25,081 nt of DNA from Xenorhabdus miraniensis (GTDB lineage: Bacteria; Pseudomonadota; Gammaproteobacteria; Enterobacterales; Enterobacteriaceae), in assembly GCF_002632615.1 (NCBI RefSeq), contig NZ_NITZ01000002.1:1-25081 (forward strand), read 5' to 3'. The notes under the pieces were generated by a model. The model had not been told where the DNA came from. It searched no databases and saw only the letters and a program-made list of their open reading frames with translations. The translations under genes and the position numbers were made by a program. Shown piece after piece: positions 1 to 17,563 of the stretch; the first letter of the stretch is position 1, and each line of letters starts with the position of its first letter.

Positions 1-157
<157 letters not shown>

Positions 158-183
158 TCTTTGATTATCAAAAGATTATAACG

Positions 184-208
184 AAAGAGGGGCCTTGGCT
201 CCTCTTTT
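184..208 (+). terminator. Rho-independent terminator after tuf
   Basis: Arms AAAGAGGGGCC (184-194) and GGCTCCTCTTT (197-207) pair along 11 positions with one G-U; the innermost pairs must open to form a loop. A T-rich tail (TTTTCTATTTTT) follows. It probably ends the str operon. A separate weak hairpin starts at the tuf stop codon (155-178). Confidence 0.8.
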
Positions 209-269
209 CTATTTTTAGCCACCATAATTGGTGGCTTTGTTTTATCTCAAGGCAGAACAAAAACAATAA

Positions 270-298
270 TTGAAATGAGATTTATTTCTATTTACTAT
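270..298 (+). promoter_or_regulatory. Candidate sigma-70 promoter for bfd-bfr
   Basis: TTGAAA (270-275), a 17-base spacer and TACTAT (293-298) make a good sigma-70 match. Transcription would start near 305 and give a leader of about 100 nt before bfd. The arms GAAAT (272-276) and ATTTC (284-288) form an interrupted palindrome over the -35 and spacer, a possible operator. It scores poorly against the 19-bp Fur consensus by eye, although bfd is iron-regulated in E. coli. Confidence 0.45.
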
Positions 299-406
299 AC
301 CCTTGTATCGTTTATTTTATAAACGTAACCAACTTTAAGTGTAGCTATTTTATCTGACCTAAATAGTTATCAAGAGTGTAATGTAAATAGCTAGAAGAGT
401 GCTTCC
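299..406 (+). promoter_or_regulatory. Structured 5' leader of bfd
   Basis: The leader holds a perfect palindrome, CGTTTAT (309-315) and ATAAACG (319-325) around TTT. Further on, TAGCTATTT (342-350) can pair perfectly with AAATAGCTA (385-393), which ends against the bfd ribosome binding site AGAAGAG (393-399), or with AAATAGTTA (361-369) using one G-U pair. The two pairings exclude each other. The repeats are plainly visible; a regulatory role is inference. Confidence 0.35.
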
Positions 407-601
407 ATGTATGTCTGTCTCTGTAATGCAATAAGTGATAAAACCATACGCAACGCTGTTCATCAGCAACATGTTCGTTCTATCAGAGAGCTGAGGGACT
501 TTGTTCCTGTAGGAAGTGATTGCGGAAAATGCATACGTCAGGCACGTGAAATCATAAATGAGGAGATTGCCCTCCTGCCCCCAATAAATAATGTTGCTTA
601 A
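407..601 (+). CDS. bfd: Bacterioferritin-associated ferredoxin Bfd
   Basis: A 64-residue [2Fe-2S] protein with the same length as E. coli Bfd. It docks on bacterioferritin and passes electrons to its heme so that stored ferric iron is reduced and released to the cytoplasm. The cluster ligands are C4 and C6 (MYVCLCN) and C39 and C42 (DCGKC), the Bfd pattern CxC-x32-CxxC. The binding site AGAAGAG lies seven bases before the ATG. bfr follows after 76 bases, so the two probably form an operon. In E. coli, bfd rises when iron is short; here the control elements would be those in the leader at 270-398. Confidence 0.96.
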   Translation: MYVCLCNAISDKTIRNAVHQQHVRSIRELRDFVPVGSDCGKCIRQAREIINEEIALLPPINNVA

Positions 602-677
602 AATAGATCCAATTTTCTTGCAATTACTCTGCTAAACGAGTACTACACTATAGTTACTGGAAGCGGAGGAAATTGTT

Positions 678-1154
678 ATGAAAGGTGATAAAAAAATAAT
701 TGCACATTTGAACAAACTTCTTGGTAATGAGCTTGTCGCTATTAATCAGTATTTTTTACATGCCCGAATGTTTAAAAATTGGGGATTGGTGCGATTAAAT
801 AACGTTGAGTACCACGAATCTATTGACGAAATGAAGCATGCAGATAAGTTTATCGAGCGCATTCTCTTTCTGGAGGGGATACCAAATCTACAAGATTTGG
901 GCAAACTCAATATAGGTGAAGATGTAGAAGAGATGCTACGTTCTGACCTGGAATTAGAATTACGTGGTGCAAAAGATCTGAGAGAAGCAATCGCATATGC
1001 TGATTCAGTTCATGATTATGTCAGCCGGGACTTGATGATAGAGATACTTACGGATGAAGAAAATCATATAGACTGGCTGGAAACTCAATTTGAACTCATA
1101 TCTAGAATTGGTATACAAAATTACATTCAATCTCAGCTTGCTGAAGAAGAATAG
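678..1154 (+). CDS. bfr: Bacterioferritin
   Basis: A 158-residue ferritin-family subunit that assembles into a 24-mer shell with heme at the dimer interfaces; it oxidises Fe(II) and stores the mineral in the cytoplasm. All ferroxidase ligands are present (E18, E51, H54, E94, E127, H130) and M52 is the heme ligand. Long blocks are identical to E. coli Bfr, for example [14 protein letters not shown] and [14 protein letters not shown] strong GGAGG site (666-670) lies seven bases before the ATG. It is downstream of its redox partner bfd and ends at a terminator (1166-1204), before the S10 promoter. E. coli has gspO between bfr and rpsJ; there is no such gene here. Confidence 0.98.
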   Translation: MKGDKKIIAHLNKLLGNELVAINQYFLHARMFKNWGLVRLNNVEYHESIDEMKHADKFIERILFLEGIPNLQDLGKLNIGEDVEEMLRSDLELELRGAKDLREAIAYADSVHDYVSRDLMIEILTDEENHIDWLETQFELISRIGIQNYIQSQLAEEE

Positions 1155-1165
1155 CTATAATTTGC

Positions 1166-1204
1166 CGCCCTATAACTATAATTTACTGTATATAGGGCGC
1201 TTTT
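1166..1204 (+). terminator. Rho-independent terminator after bfr
   Basis: CGCCCTATA (1166-1174) pairs perfectly with TATAGGGCG (1191-1199) around a 16-base loop, followed by CTTTTCCTTTTT. It lies about 50 bases upstream of the S10 promoter and separates the two operons. Confidence 0.85.
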
Positions 1205-1255
1205 CCTTTTTCCCCCTTCCGATGTGTATTTTTTGAATAGATTTCATCCTTAATC

Positions 1256-1283
1256 TTGCTTTGTGAGTAAATTCACGTATAAT
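1256..1283 (+). promoter_or_regulatory. S10 operon promoter
   Basis: TTGCTT (1256-1261), a 16-base spacer and a perfect TATAAT (1278-1283) are followed by a GC-rich discriminator, GCGCGAG. That discriminator is typical of ribosomal promoters inhibited by ppGpp/DksA. It lies about 175 bases before rpsJ, leaving room for the S10 leader. Confidence 0.85.
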
Positions 1284-1327
1284 GCGCGAGCTTACCTACG
1301 TAGTAGGACTGATTTTATCAGTAATGA

Positions 1328-1423
1328 GCGGTGAATTACCGCCATTTAAAATACTCCCGATATGGGAGTTACACATTGAACGATTACACTCCCCCATCAA
1401 TCGAAATGGGTGCGAGGAGTAAT
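1328..1423 (+). promoter_or_regulatory. S10 leader hairpins (L4 autoregulation)
   Basis: Three stems stand in a row: GCGGT/ACCGC (1328-1342), ACTCCC/GGGAGT around GATAT (1353-1369), and a long imperfect stem using CTCC, CCCAT, ATGGG and GGAGTAAT (1383-1423). The last two correspond to hairpins HD and HE of the E. coli S10 leader, where excess L4 promotes NusA-dependent termination at HE and blocks translation of rpsJ. Sequence and spacing to rpsJ are closely conserved, so I infer the same L4 control here. L4 is encoded two genes downstream. Confidence 0.85.
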
Positions 1424-1438
1424 TATTTACGTTTATAA

Positions 1439-1771
<333 letters not shown>

Positions 1772-1791
1772 TCAGGTCATTGAACGATTGA

Positions 1792-3357
<1,566 letters not shown>

Positions 3358-3370
3358 GTCGGAGGAGTAA

Positions 3371-4201
<831 letters not shown>

Positions 4202-4212
4202 TTAGAGGATAA

Positions 4213-4494
<282 letters not shown>

Positions 4495-4499
4495 GGTAG

Positions 4500-6428
<1,929 letters not shown>

Positions 6429-6447
6429 TAGATCGCTGTATCGTACG

Positions 6448-6485
6448 AAATAAACGGCTCAGAAAAACAGGGCCGTTTATTTTTC
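6448..6485 (+). terminator. Terminator at the end of the S10 operon
   Basis: AAATAAACGGC (6448-6458) pairs perfectly with GCCGTTTATTT (6472-6482) around a 13-base loop, and the 3' arm runs into TTTT. It lies just upstream of the spc promoter, so it separates the operons at least partly. Confidence 0.85.
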
Positions 6486-8169
<1,684 letters not shown>

Positions 8170-8196
8170 TTGTCACCAATTGAATCACGGGAGTAA

Positions 8197-8595
<399 letters not shown>

Positions 8596-8609
8596 TTCGG
8601 GAGGAAAGA

Positions 8610-9143
8610 ATGTCTCGTGTTGCAAAAGCACCCGTCGTCATTCCTGCCGGCGTAGAGGTTAAACTCAACGGTCAGGTTATTTCGATTAAGGGTAAAAACG
8701 GCGAGCTAAGTCGTACAATCCACAACGCAGTTGAAGTTAAACATGCGGATAACCAACTGACTTTCGCACCTCGCGAAGGTTTTGCTGATGCTTGGGCACA
8801 GGCGGGTACTACTCGTTCTTTGCTGAATGCAATGGTTATTGGTGTTAACGAAGGTTTCACTAAGAAACTCCAACTGGTGGGTGTTGGTTACCGTGCAGCA
8901 GTTAAAGGCAATGCAGTTAGCTTGTCTTTAGGCTTCTCGCATCCGGTTGAGCATCAACTACCAGCAGGCATAACTGCGGAATGCCCATCACAAACTGAAA
9001 TCGTACTGAAAGGTGCTGATAAGCAGGTGATTGGTCAGGTTGCGGCAGATCTGCGTGCCTATCGTCGTCCTGAGCCATATAAAGGCAAGGGTGTTCGTTA
9101 CGCCGATGAAGTCGTGCGTACCAAAGAGGCTAAGAAGAAGTAA
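8610..9143 (+). CDS. rplF: 50S ribosomal protein L6
   Basis: A 177-residue protein with two repeats of the same fold, bound near the sarcin-ricin loop and the factor-binding site. It begins [20 protein letters not shown] and carries [15 protein letters not shown] in the second half and the C-terminal [13 protein letters not shown]. Strong GGGAGGA site. The length matches E. coli. Confidence 0.99.
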   Translation: MSRVAKAPVVIPAGVEVKLNGQVISIKGKNGELSRTIHNAVEVKHADNQLTFAPREGFADAWAQAGTTRSLLNAMVIGVNEGFTKKLQLVGVGYRAAVKGNAVSLSLGFSHPVEHQLPAGITAECPSQTEIVLKGADKQVIGQVAADLRAYRRPEPYKGKGVRYADEVVRTKEAKKK

Positions 9144-9506
<363 letters not shown>

Positions 9507-9511
9507 GGTAG

Positions 9512-10021
<510 letters not shown>

Positions 10022-10026
10022 TGACC

Positions 10027-10206
10027 ATGGCTAAGACTATTAAAATCACTCAGGTTCGCAGTTCAATTGGTCGTTTGCCTAAACACAAGGCAACTCTGAC
10101 TGGTTTAGGCCTGCGTCGCATTGGTCATACAGTTGAACGTGAAGATACACCAGCTGTTCGCGGTATGGTCAACTTGGTTTCCTATATGGTTAAAGTTGAG
10201 GAGTAA
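10027..10206 (+). CDS. rpmD: 50S ribosomal protein L30
   Basis: A 59-residue protein starting [21 protein letters not shown]. The ATG two codons upstream (10021), which overlaps the rpsE stop, would add MT. I prefer 10027 because the AGGGG site at 10014-10018 is well spaced for it and it gives the E. coli length and N-terminus. It contains [20 protein letters not shown], the family core. Confidence 0.98.
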   Translation: MAKTIKITQVRSSIGRLPKHKATLTGLGLRRIGHTVEREDTPAVRGMVNLVSYMVKVEE

Positions 10207-10209
10207 CAG

Positions 10210-10644
10210 ATGCGCTTAAATACTCTGTCTCCGGCTGAAGGTGCCAAGCACGCACCTAAACGTGTAGGTCGTGGTATTGGTTCTGGTCTGGGTAAAACCG
10301 GTGGCCGTGGTCACAAAGGTCAGAAGTCTCGTTCTGGCGGTGGCGTTCGTCGCGGTTTTGAAGGCGGCCAGATGCCTCTGTATCGTCGTCTGCCAAAATT
10401 TGGTTTTACTTCACGTAAGGCAATGATCACTGCAGAAATTCGTCTGTCTGATTTTGCTCGTGTTGAAGGCGATGTTATCGATCTGAATGCACTGAAAGCT
10501 GCTAACATCATCGGCCCTCAAATTGAATTCGCTAAAGTAATGCTTTCTGGCGAAGTCAATCGCGCAGTAACTGTGCGTGGCTTGCGTGTTACTAAAGGCG
10601 CCCGCGCTGCTATTGAAGCTGCTGGCGGTAAAATTGAGGAATAA
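10210..10644 (+). CDS. rplO: 50S ribosomal protein L15
   Basis: A 144-residue late-assembly protein. The long basic, glycine-rich N-terminal extension [20 protein letters not shown] (18-37) threads into 23S rRNA, and the C-terminal globular domain follows. It starts [20 protein letters not shown], three bases after rpmD, with GAGGAG in the rpmD end. It is directly followed by secY, as in E. coli. Confidence 0.99.
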   Translation: MRLNTLSPAEGAKHAPKRVGRGIGSGLGKTGGRGHKGQKSRSGGGVRRGFEGGQMPLYRRLPKFGFTSRKAMITAEIRLSDFARVEGDVIDLNALKAANIIGPQIEFAKVMLSGEVNRAVTVRGLRVTKGARAAIEAAGGKIEE

Positions 10645-10651
10645 GTAACAG

Positions 10652-12132
<1,481 letters not shown>

Positions 12133-12149
12133 TTAATCGCATATTTTTC

Positions 12150-12178
12150 TTGCAAAGTTGGGTTGAGCTGGCTAAATT
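12150..12178 (+). promoter_or_regulatory. Alpha operon promoter
   Basis: TTGCAA (12150-12155), a 17-base spacer and TAAATT (12173-12178). The same arrangement stands at this place in E. coli (with TAGATT). The -10 lies inside the hairpin of the spc terminator, so the terminator and this promoter share bases. Confidence 0.65.
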
Positions 12179-12196
12179 AGCCAGCCAATCTTTTTT
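12165..12196 (+). terminator. spc operon terminator, overlapping the alpha promoter
   Basis: GCTGGCTAA (12167-12175) and TTAGCCAGC (12177-12185) are perfect complements around one base; the inner A-T pairs open to give a loop. CAATCTTTTTT follows. It probably reduces but need not abolish read-through from spc into alpha. Confidence 0.75.
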
Positions 12197-12204
12197 ATCT
12201 GACA

Positions 12205-12288
12205 GCAACATTGTTTGAGTATCCTGAAAACGGGCTTTTCAGAATGATGTTGCAGTGAATAAATATTGTAGGAGTGCATAGTGGCCCG
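12205..12288 (+). promoter_or_regulatory. Alpha operon leader pseudoknot (S4 target)
   Basis: GCAACAT (12205-12211) pairs with ATGTTGC (12247-12253). Inside it CTGAAAA (12224-12230) pairs with TTTTCAG (12236-12242). The loop CGGGC (12231-12235) pairs with GCCCG (12284-12288), directly after the GTG start of rpsM, closing a pseudoknot. This is the S4-binding structure known from E. coli, where S4 traps the ribosome at the rpsM start. All three helices are intact. Confidence 0.85.
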
Positions 12289-12637
12289 TATAGCAGGCAT
12301 TAACATTCCTGATCAGAAACATACCGTAATCGCGTTAACCTCGATCTACGGCATCGGTAAAACCCGCTCACAAGCAATCTGTGCAGCAGCGGGCATTGCT
12401 GAAAATGTTAAGATCAGTGAGCTGTCTGAAGAGCAAATTGACAAGCTGCGTGACGAAGTTGCTAAATACGTTGTAGAAGGTGATTTGCGTCGTGAAGTGA
12501 CCCTGAGTATCAAACGTCTGATGGATCTTGGTTGCTATCGTGGTTTGCGTCATCGTCGTGGTCTGCCAGTTCGCGGTCAGCGTACTAAGACCAATGCACG
12601 TACCCGTAAGGGTCCGCGTAAACCGATCAAGAAATAA
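12281..12637 (+). CDS. rpsM: 30S ribosomal protein S13
   Basis: A 118-residue protein of the 30S head that contacts P-site tRNA and L5. It starts with GTG ([14 protein letters not shown]), after a strong AGGAG site, as in E. coli; the non-ATG start is part of the S4-regulated leader. The basic tail [20 protein letters not shown] reaches toward the tRNA. First gene of the alpha operon. Confidence 0.99.
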   Translation: MARIAGINIPDQKHTVIALTSIYGIGKTRSQAICAAAGIAENVKISELSEEQIDKLRDEVAKYVVEGDLRREVTLSIKRLMDLGCYRGLRHRRGLPVRGQRTKTNARTRKGPRKPIKK

Positions 12638-12649
12638 TCGGGGTATTGA

Positions 12650-13042
<393 letters not shown>

Positions 13043-13059
13043 TGCGTCTTCGTTTTTAG

Positions 13060-13698
<639 letters not shown>

Positions 13699-13723
13699 AG
13701 CTTAGCACCAAAGAGAGGACACA

Positions 13724-14713
13724 ATGCAGGGTTCTGTGACAGAGTTTCTAAAACCGCGCCTGGTAGATATCGAGCAAGTCAGTTCGACGCACGCCAAGGT
13801 GACCCTTGAGCCATTAGAGCGTGGCTTTGGCCATACTCTTGGCAACGCACTGCGCCGTATTCTGCTTTCGTCTATGCCGGGTTGTGCGGTGACTGAGGTT
13901 GAGATTGATGGTGTACTGCATGAGTACAGCACCAAAGAAGGTGTACAGGAAGATATCCTGGAGATTCTCCTCAATCTGAAAGGGCTGGCGGTGAAAGTTC
14001 AGGGTAAAGATGAAGTTATCCTTACCTTGAATAAATCTGGCATTGGCCCTGTGACTGCAGCCGACATCATCCATGATGGTGATGTCGAAATCGTCAAGCC
14101 GCAGCACGTAATCTGCCATCTGACTGATGAAAGCGCTTCCATTAGTATGCGTATTAAAGTTCAGCGCGGTCGTGGTTATGTGCCGGCTTCTGCCCGAATT
14201 CATTCGGAAGAAGATGAGCGCCCTATCGGTCGTTTGTTAGTAGATGCTTGCTATAGCCCAGTAGAGCGTATCGCCTACAATGTTGAAGCAGCTCGTGTAG
14301 AACAGCGTACTGACCTGGATAAGCTGGTTATCGAGATGGAGACTAACGGTACAATCGATCCTGAAGAAGCGATTCGCCGTGCAGCTACCATTCTGGCTGA
14401 GCAACTGGAAGCTTTTGTTGACTTACGTGACGTACGTCAACCAGAAGTTAAAGAAGAGAAGCCAGAGTTTGATCCGATCCTGCTGCGCCCTGTTGACGAT
14501 CTGGAATTGACTGTCCGCTCTGCTAACTGCCTTAAAGCAGAAGCTATCCACTACATCGGTGATCTGGTACAGCGTACCGAGGTTGAGTTACTTAAGACAC
14601 CTAACCTGGGTAAAAAATCTCTTACTGAGATTAAAGACGTACTGGCTTCGCGTGGACTTTCTCTGGGCATGCGTCTGGAAAACTGGCCACCAGCAAGTAT
14701 TGCTGATGAATAA
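13724..14713 (+). CDS. rpoA: RNA polymerase subunit alpha
   Basis: A 329-residue subunit. The N-terminal domain, with [20 protein letters not shown], dimerises and nucleates polymerase assembly. After the linker [17 protein letters not shown] comes the C-terminal domain that binds UP elements and activators. R265 is present just before SANCLKAEA; the segment from there to the end is the same as in E. coli as far as I recall it. It would act on the UP element of the rrn promoter at 24575. It sits 25 bases after rpsD with a GAGAGGA site. Confidence 0.99.
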
Positions 14714-14729
14714 CTAGATCACAGGTTAA

Positions 14730-15146
<417 letters not shown>

Positions 15147-15159
15147 TCTGTAGAAGCGT

Positions 15160-15187
15160 AAAAAACCGGGTATTATCCCGGTTTTTT
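15160..15187 (+). terminator. Terminator after rplQ
   Basis: AAAAAACCGGG (15160-15170) and CCCGGTTTTTT (15177-15187) are perfect complements around TATTAT. It is a symmetrical, potentially bidirectional terminator that closes the alpha operon. Confidence 0.95.
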
Positions 15188-15323
15188 ATTGCTCCTTAAT
15201 TCTCTTCCAATCATCATTATCTTGTTTCTTATCAAATAACCTGTAAATTCTCTCTGTATAGGTGACCTCTTAGACTATTCTGATAAAATTATTTCTACTT
15301 TCTATTTGATGGGAGTATCTCTG

Positions 15324-15737
15324 ATGTATCGTATTGGCCAGTTGGCTAAATTAGCAAGTGTTACACCAGACACTATCCGTTTTTATGAAAAACAGGGACT
15401 GATGGTTCATGGAGAAAGAACAGAAGGTGGTTATAGACTTTATACAAAACAAGATCTACAGAGATTACGTTTTATCCGTTATGCAAAACAATTGGGTTTC
15501 ACGTTAGAAGCGATTGTAGAATTATTATCTATTCGGGTGGATCCTGAGCATCACACATGTCAGGAATCGAAACATATCGTTGATTCAAGATTACAGGAAG
15601 TTGAAGAAAAATTATTGGAAATGCAAAAAATGCGTGATTCTCTGAAAATGTTAAGTGATGCGTGTTGTGGTAGCGCACATGTAAGTACATATTGTTCTAT
15701 ATTGGAAATTTTGGAGGAGGGTGCAACGAATAAATAA
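15324..15737 (+). CDS. zntR: Zn(II)-responsive MerR-family regulator ZntR
   Basis: A 137-residue activator that in E. coli twists the zntA promoter when zinc is bound. The helix-turn-helix is at the N-terminus (MYRIGQLAKLASVTPDTIRF), then the dimerisation helix and the metal-binding loop. The zinc ligands C79, C114, C115, H119 and C124 are all at the E. coli positions (HTCQES, DACCGSAH, TYCS). The start at 15324 follows GGGAG (15311-15315); a TTG six codons upstream is less likely. Its target zntA is not in the window. Yeast-like AT-rich codons and no shared operon with rplQ; E. coli has yhdN between the two. Confidence 0.93.
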   Translation: MYRIGQLAKLASVTPDTIRFYEKQGLMVHGERTEGGYRLYTKQDLQRLRFIRYAKQLGFTLEAIVELLSIRVDPEHHTCQESKHIVDSRLQEVEEKLLEMQKMRDSLKMLSDACCGSAHVSTYCSILEILEEGATNK

Positions 15738-15845
15738 TTTTTCTTTATTATTCCGAATACTAAGAGTACAATTGCCTTGTTTTTAATCAAATAATTATTT
15801 CAATTAATTAATCATTTCTTAAATTAACTTTTCTTAGAGGTCATT

Positions 15846-16046
15846 ATGACAACTTATCACCATAAAAAAGGTGTGATCAAAGATAATGCTATAGAAGCCT
15901 TACTGCATGATCCTTTATTTAGACAGAGAGTAGAAAAAAACAAAAAAGGTAAAGGAAGTTATAATCGTAAAGCAAAACACGGCAAAAATAGTGGTTGGGA
16001 GGCCAATGATAATAATTTTTTCAAGTTGTTATCATTGGCCTTCTAA
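15846..16046 (+). CDS. arfA: Alternative ribosome-rescue factor ArfA
   Basis: A 66-codon frame. The conserved core [20 protein letters not shown] and the basic [12 protein letters not shown] segment are those of E. coli ArfA, which enters the A site of ribosomes stalled without a stop codon and recruits RF2. An AGAGG site (15836-15840) precedes the ATG. From codon 51 onward the coding sequence is one arm of a 15-bp hairpin and the stop codon follows the other arm directly. In E. coli such a hairpin is cut by RNase III, so the mRNA lacks a stop and the protein is tagged by tmRNA unless tmRNA fails. The functional product here would be about 50-58 residues, with the tail [11 protein letters not shown] dispensable. 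Confidence 0.93.
   Translation: MTTYHHKKGVIKDNAIEALLHDPLFRQRVEKNKKGKGSYNRKAKHGKNSGWEANDNNFFKLLSLAF
15998..16043 (+). promoter_or_regulatory. Intragenic hairpin controlling arfA
   Basis: GGAGGCCAATGATAA (15998-16012) pairs with TTATCATTGGCCTTC (16029-16043): 15 base pairs with one G-U, around a 16-base loop. It stands inside the last codons of arfA, and the stop TAA is the next triplet. No T-run follows, so RNase III cleavage is more likely than intrinsic termination. Confidence 0.85.
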
Positions 16047-16092
16047 CTTATTAAGTGACGATACCCGTTTAATAAAGCTGAGGCAGGTGTCT

Positions 16093-17469
16093 TTAAAGGA
16101 AGAAAGGGCTTGGCTGGAAAAGTTTTTCCACTTCAGGAACGAATTTTTTATCAGTAATAAACATGATTACATGGTCACCTTGCTGAATGATACTGTAATC
16201 ATTAGCAATAATGACTTCTTCATTGCGGACAATAGCACCAATTGTTGTTCCTGGCGGCAGTTTAATATCACCTATTTTGCGCCCAACAACTTTTGATGTA
16301 TGCTCATCACCATGAGCAATGGCTTCGATCGCTTCAGCAACACCACGCCTTAATGAAAATACACTCACAATATCGGCTTTACGAACATGACCAAGTAATG
16401 CTGAAACTGTTGCCTGTTGAGGTGAGATGGCAATATCAATGACTCCACCTTGTACTAAATCAACATATGCACTGCGTTGAATGAGAACCATCGCTTTTTT
16501 CGCTCCCATTCGTTTTGCAAGCATCGCTGACATAATGTTGGCTTCATCATCATTTGTTAATGCGATAAAAACATCAACTTGTTCAATATGCTCTTCAGCT
16601 AGCAGTTCTTGATCAGAAGCATCTCCATAGAACACAATGGTATCATGTAGTAATTCTGCAAGTTCTGTTGCTCTTTCTTGGTTATGCTCAATTAGTTTGA
16701 CGCTATAATCTTTTTCAAGCCGTAAGGCTAAGCCTGCACCAACATTGCCTCCACCAACGATCATGATGCGTTTATATGGTTTTTCAAGACGTTGTAATTC
16801 ACTCATTACAGCTCTGATATGTTGCGATGCGGCAACGAAAAAAACTTCATCCCCTGCTTCAATAATTGTTGAGCCTTGTGGCCTAATTGGACGGTCTTGG
16901 CGGAATATTGCAGCAACTTTGCTATCAATATGTGGCATATGCTCCCGAAGTGAAGATAAAGCATTTCCTACTAGCGAGCCTCCATAATAGGCTTTGACTG
17001 CAACAATACTGACTCGGCCTTCCGCGAAATTAACAACTTGCAATGCGCCGGGGTATTGGATCAGTTTATAAATGTAATCAATGACCAGTTGCTCAGGAGA
17101 TATCAGATAATCAATTGGAATATGATCAGGTTGGAATAGTTTTTCTGATTCACGGATATACTCTGATGATCGTATTCTAGCGACTTTATTGGGGGTATTG
17201 AATAGAGAGTAAGCAATCTGGCATGCAATCATATTGGTTTCATCGGAGTTTGTCACAGCGACCAACATATCAGCATCTTCAGCCCCTGCTTCTCTTAATA
17301 CTCTAGGATGAGAACCATGACCATTTACAACCCTCAGATCAAATTTATCCTGCAACTGACGTAAACGATCTGTATCGGTATCAACGATAGTAATATCATT
17401 GTTTTCATCAACCAAATTTTCGGCTAATGTTCCGCCAACCTGGCCTGCACCTAGAATAATTATCTTCAT
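16093..17469 (-). CDS. trkA: Trk potassium transporter regulatory subunit TrkA
   Basis: A 458-residue peripheral membrane protein, the NAD(H)-binding subunit that gates the TrkH/TrkG potassium channels. It consists of two tandem RCK units: a Rossmann fold with GAGQVG at residues 7-12 and D30, an RCK_C domain, then a second Rossmann fold with GGGNVG at 239-244 and a second RCK_C. The length equals E. coli TrkA. It starts [13 protein letters not shown] after a GAAGAGAG site. It is the last gene of the def-fmt-rsmB-trkA series and converges on arfA with 46 bases between the stops; E. coli has mscL there. Confidence 0.97.
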   Translation of the reverse strand: MKIIILGAGQVGGTLAENLVDENNDITIVDTDTDRLRQLQDKFDLRVVNGHGSHPRVLREAGAEDADMLVAVTNSDETNMIACQIAYSLFNTPNKVARIRSSEYIRESEKLFQPDHIPIDYLISPEQLVIDYIYKLIQYPGALQVVNFAEGRVSIVAVKAYYGGSLVGNALSSLREHMPHIDSKVAAIFRQDRPIRPQGSTIIEAGDEVFFVAASQHIRAVMSELQRLEKPYKRIMIVGGGNVGAGLALRLEKDYSVKLIEHNQERATELAELLHDTIVFYGDASDQELLAEEHIEQVDVFIALTNDDEANIMSAMLAKRMGAKKAMVLIQRSAYVDLVQGGVIDIAISPQQATVSALLGHVRKADIVSVFSLRRGVAEAIEAIAHGDEHTSKVVGRKIGDIKLPPGTTIGAIVRNEEVIIANDYSIIQQGDHVIMFITDKKFVPEVEKLFQPSPFFL

Positions 17470-17531
17470 AGCACTCTCTTCTTGATTAGAAGCTGTTTTC
17501 CTATTCTTGATATTTTAGCAAAATGGTAAAA

Positions 17532-17558
17532 TTCTCTCGTTCCAATAGAACGAGAGAA
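17532..17558 (-). terminator. Hairpin between rsmB and trkA
   Basis: TTCTCTCGTTC and GAACGAGAGAA form a perfect 11-bp stem around a 5-base loop, six bases after the rsmB stop on the minus strand. Only TTTT follows, so it is a weak terminator or an RNA-end stabiliser. trkA starts 62 bases further on and may also have its own promoter in between (TAAAAT near 17512-17517, read on the minus strand). Confidence 0.55.
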
Positions 17559-17563
17559 AAATA

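Noticed and set aside
260..406. Fur box upstream of bfd
   Set aside because: No stretch comes close to the GATAATGATAATCATTATC pattern by eye; the dyads present have different arms.
15306..15323. TTG start adding six residues to ZntR
   Set aside because: GGGAG at 15311-15315 is correctly spaced for the ATG at 15324, which gives the known N-terminus MYRIG.
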